Positions 61,749-64,000 of a stretch of DNA of 64,000 nt are shown piece after piece. A program made the translations under genes and the position numbers. The notes beneath the pieces were generated by a model. It did not search any database and was not told the origin of the DNA. It saw nothing but the letters and a program-made list of their open reading frames with translations. Origin of the DNA: Saprospiraceae bacterium (GTDB lineage: Bacteria; Bacteroidota; Bacteroidia; Chitinophagales; Saprospiraceae); assembly GCA_016714985.1 (NCBI GenBank), contig JADKBS010000003.1, positions 372,001 to 436,000 of the forward strand. The letters are read 5' to 3'. How positions within the stretch are numbered: position 1 is the first letter of the stretch; each line of letters begins with the position of its first letter.

Positions 61749-64000
61749 TTAAAACTGCACCCTCCACAGCAAATCCGGGAAGAAGCCGATTTGGTTCACC
61801 TGCTGCACCTCTCCTTTTTGGCGGTTGAAGCGGTAGGTGAAGACGTTCTCGTGATTCGTCACGTTCTGGAAGTCGAGGAAGAACTGCTGCGAGAGCTTGC
61901 GCTTCTTGCTGTTGAGGCGGTAGCCGAACTTCACGTCCCAGCGCAGGTACGGGTCAATGCGCTGGCTGTAAGCCTGGTCATCCAAGAACACCTGCTCCCC
62001 TTTTTCGATGCTCGCAGCGAGGTCAATCGGCGTGTAGTAGCGCCCGCCTGCCGTGGTGAACTTGGTGTCAAAGGTAAGGGCGTTGCGCTTGTCCTTGCCG
62101 ATTTTTATCTCCTTGCCCGCCAAGAAGTTCAGGGTGTATTTGTTATTGAAGGCCGTGTTGCGCTCCACGCCGTCGCTGCCCTTGTATTTGCTATCGAAAA
62201 CGGAGCCGGTCACCAGCACGTAGTAGCCCTTGCTGAAAAACTTCTCCACCGTCAGTTCGAAGCCATAGTTTTTGCCCGTGCCGTCGTTCACGAGGAAATG
62301 CTTTTCTGGGAAAGCGAAGTCGGCCCCGGCGTTCAGCATCGAAAAGCTGCTGGGCACGCTCTCCACGGGCACGTTGCCGAGGGCCTGGTAGTAGGTCTCC
62401 GCCTTGATGCGCCAGTCGCCGCCCACCTTCACGTCGTAGCCGAGCACGAACTGGTGGCTGCGGCTGAACTCCATGTCCTCGTTGGTGCGCACGTAGCTGC
62501 CATCGGCCTGCGGCACTTGCAGGAAGTACATCGGCAGCGGCTGCATCTGGCTGTGCAGGCCGTAGCCAAGGTTGAGGCGCTGGTTTTCGCTCAGGTGGAA
62601 ATTGAGGGCGAGGCGAGGCTCCACGGCCCAGGTGTCGTTGAAAGTCAGGTACTGGGTGTGCAGGCCCGTGTTCAACGTCAGTTTTTCGTTGAGGCGGTAC
62701 TGCGATTGGGCGTAGGCTTGCAGCAGTCCCATGTTGCCGTCGAAGTCACGGAGCGTCGCCCAGTCGGGGCGGGTCTCCCGGTCACGCACGCTGTTTTTCA
62801 CGTTGAAAAGCTCGCCGATGACGCCCACTCGCAGCGTGTGGCGGGCGCTGTATTTTTTGTTCAAAAAACTGGAGACCGTATAACGGTTCACGGCGTCGTC
62901 CACCTCCAAATGGCGGCGGATGCTGGCATCGGGCAGTACCCGCTCCTCTTCGTAGGTATTGGCGGAGTTGCTGGCCGCAATGGTGGTGCGCAGGTAGGTG
63001 CTCTCGTTGAGCAGCAAGCGTTGGTTGAGGCCGATGACGCCGAACTGCGAGTTTACATAGCTGTTCTGGTCGGTCTCTCCGTAGAAGTCGTCGGCAGCCA
63101 AATCCTTTCCGAGGAACTCGATATTGCTCAAGCCACCGATGCCGAACAGACTGATATTGCCCAGCTTCGATTTTGGCAAATCCACCTTGAAGGAGAGGTC
63201 TTTGTACCGGGGCAGGGCCGAGGTTCCAAAATCCAAGCCCGCTTGGTCGGCCAGCTCCACGAAAGAGTGGCGGTAGCTGACGAGGTAGGAACTGTTCTTT
63301 TCCTTGTTAATAGGTCCCTCTGCCATTGCTTCCAAACCACTGAACGCCGCCAATTGCGCCGTGAACTCGTGGTTCTCTTTGTTGCCGCTCCGCAATTGGA
63401 TGTCGAACACGCCCGAAAGCGCATTGCCGTACTCGGCAGGAAAGGCCGAGGTGAGGAAGTCGCTGTTTTTCAGCAGGTTGGTGTTCAGGGCGCTCACGGG
63501 GCCGCCCGTGGTGCCAAGGGTGGAATAGTGGTTGGGGTTAGGGATTGGAATGCCCTCCATTCGCCAGAGCAGGCCCGTTGGGGAGTTGCCACGCACCACG
63601 ATGTCGTTGCGGCTGTCGTCGGCGATGTTCACCCCGGCGAAGTTGGCGGCCATGCGGGCGGCATCGTTGCGGGCACCAGAGTAGCGGGTCACTTCCTCCA
63701 GTGAGAACTGCCGGGCGCTGATGGTGGCCAGTTCGTTGCCCGCTTTGTCCTTGTCCACTTGGGCCGTCACCACCACCTCGTTCAGTTGGGTGAAGGATTC
63801 GGCCATTTTCACTTCAAGGTACGACTCCTTGCCTGCCGTCACGACGATATTCGGGATGGTTACGCTCTCGTAGCCTACGTAGCTGAAACGCAGTGTCTGC
63901 CTGCCTACGGCCACTTTTTCAATGGCGAAAGAGCCATCGGGTTCAGTAACGGTTCCGGTGGCAGTGGCTGCATCCACCAGTTCCACCGTGACGCCGATGA
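61749..64000 (-). CDS. TonB-dependent receptor, 5' end beyond the window
   Basis: The frame is open to the window edge. It begins within a CarboxypepD_reg-like domain (GTVTEPDGSFAIEKVAVG, TLRFSYVGYE) and continues LNEVVVTAQ, the plug domain (NDIVVRGNSPTGLLWRMEGI, LKNSDFLTSAFPAEYGNALS) and a beta-barrel with alternating strands to VFTYRFNRQKGEVQQVNQIGF and a terminal WRVQF. About 750 residues are present. The substrate is unknown. No SusD partner is seen downstream; the LytS/LytTR pair follows on the same strand. Confidence 0.88.
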   Translation of the reverse strand, partial: IGVTVELVDAATATGTVTEPDGSFAIEKVAVGRQTLRFSYVGYESVTIPNIVVTAGKESYLEVKMAESFTQLNEVVVTAQVDKDKAGNELATISARQFSLEEVTRYSGARNDAARMAANFAGVNIADDSRNDIVVRGNSPTGLLWRMEGIPIPNPNHYSTLGTTGGPVSALNTNLLKNSDFLTSAFPAEYGNALSGVFDIQLRSGNKENHEFTAQLAAFSGLEAMAEGPINKEKNSSYLVSYRHSFVELADQAGLDFGTSALPRYKDLSFKVDLPKSKLGNISLFGIGGLSNIEFLGKDLAADDFYGETDQNSYVNSQFGVIGLNQRLLLNESTYLRTTIAASNSANTYEEERVLPDASIRRHLEVDDAVNRYTVSSFLNKKYSARHTLRVGVIGELFNVKNSVRDRETRPDWATLRDFDGNMGLLQAYAQSQYRLNEKLTLNTGLHTQYLTFNDTWAVEPRLALNFHLSENQRLNLGYGLHSQMQPLPMYFLQVPQADGSYVRTNEDMEFSRSHQFVLGYDVKVGGDWRIKAETYYQALGNVPVESVPSSFSMLNAGADFAFPEKHFLVNDGTGKNYGFELTVEKFFSKGYYVLVTGSVFDSKYKGSDGVERNTAFNNKYTLNFLAGKEIKIGKDKRNALTFDTKFTTAGGRYYTPIDLAASIEKGEQVFLDDQAYSQRIDPYLRWDVKFGYRLNSKKRKLSQQFFLDFQNVTNHENVFTYRFNRQKGEVQQVNQIGFFPDLLWRVQF

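Noticed and set aside
61791..63704. 637-codon open frame on the plus strand
   Set aside because: It is the antisense of the TonB receptor gene. Codon pattern and domain evidence are on the minus strand.

Overview
The window looks like a chromosomal segment of a Bacteroidota bacterium, probably of the Saprospiria type. The signs are TAnnTTTG promoter boxes with TTTG about 19 nt upstream, an atpD-atpC pair separated from the other ATP synthase genes, a TonB receptor with a carboxypeptidase-regulatory domain, LytS/LytTR signalling, OprO/P and PorT-like outer membrane proteins, and many small lipoproteins. The genus is inference only. The sequence carries many single-base frameshifts, nearly all repairable by one base in a homopolymer run. 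They occur even in ileS, so much of this is probably consensus error. Broken genes are given as single spans with the break described.

Layout. 1-14.5 kb holds housekeeping genes: atpDC, a large TraB/GumN protein, two methyltransferases, gltX, a polysaccharide deacetylase, recA, a DUF2721 protein and a degenerate arginase-fold protein. 14.5-17.8 kb has a PD40/OmpA-like lipoprotein and a secreted NTF2-like protein. 17.9-23.8 kb is a seven-gene minus-strand sulfur-stress locus: porin, DUF3365 haem lipoprotein, rhodanese lipoprotein, two YeeE/YedE half-transporters, a cysteine-rich Crp/Fnr regulator and a metallo-beta-lactamase/rhodanese (persulfide dioxygenase-like) enzyme. A TPR-CHAT protein and recG follow.

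29.3-35 kb is a decayed accessory island behind recG. Tails of recG are repeated three times. Between and beyond them lie a truncated KilA-N gene, a complete IS with a broken transposase, VapBC/PIN remnants, a broken xisI, an EndoU-like toxin relic and an intact DUF433/DUF5615 toxin-antitoxin pair. 35-38.8 kb carries surface and secreted proteins.

38.9-40.9 kb is the most striking region. Three copies of what reads as a classical translation-dependent attenuator precede a Uma2-family gene, an orphan VapB-like gene and an unknown gene, and ileS follows. Two copies are complete: a 19-codon isoleucine-rich leader peptide with mutually exclusive 1:2, 2:3 and 3:4 helices. 44.4-46.3 kb encodes an AAA ATPase plus a DUF4276-like partner, a likely defence pair.

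46.4-55.4 kb returns to core functions: a polyprenyl synthase, a heavily broken dprA, an SH3 protein, an LEA-like repeat protein, an SSS symporter, a four-helix-bundle protein, thiL and YdeI. 55.6-57.8 kb looks like integron-style gene cassettes: attC-like hairpins with matching core sites surround a membrane coiled-coil protein, a response regulator receiver protein and a trypsin-like protease. An array of eight small palindromes follows. The window ends with a UPF0175/DUF3368 toxin-antitoxin pair, a LytTR/LytS two-component pair and the 3' part of a TonB-dependent receptor. Intergenic regions throughout hold word-repeat hairpins, including a perfect 37-bp stem at 61.6-61.7 kb.
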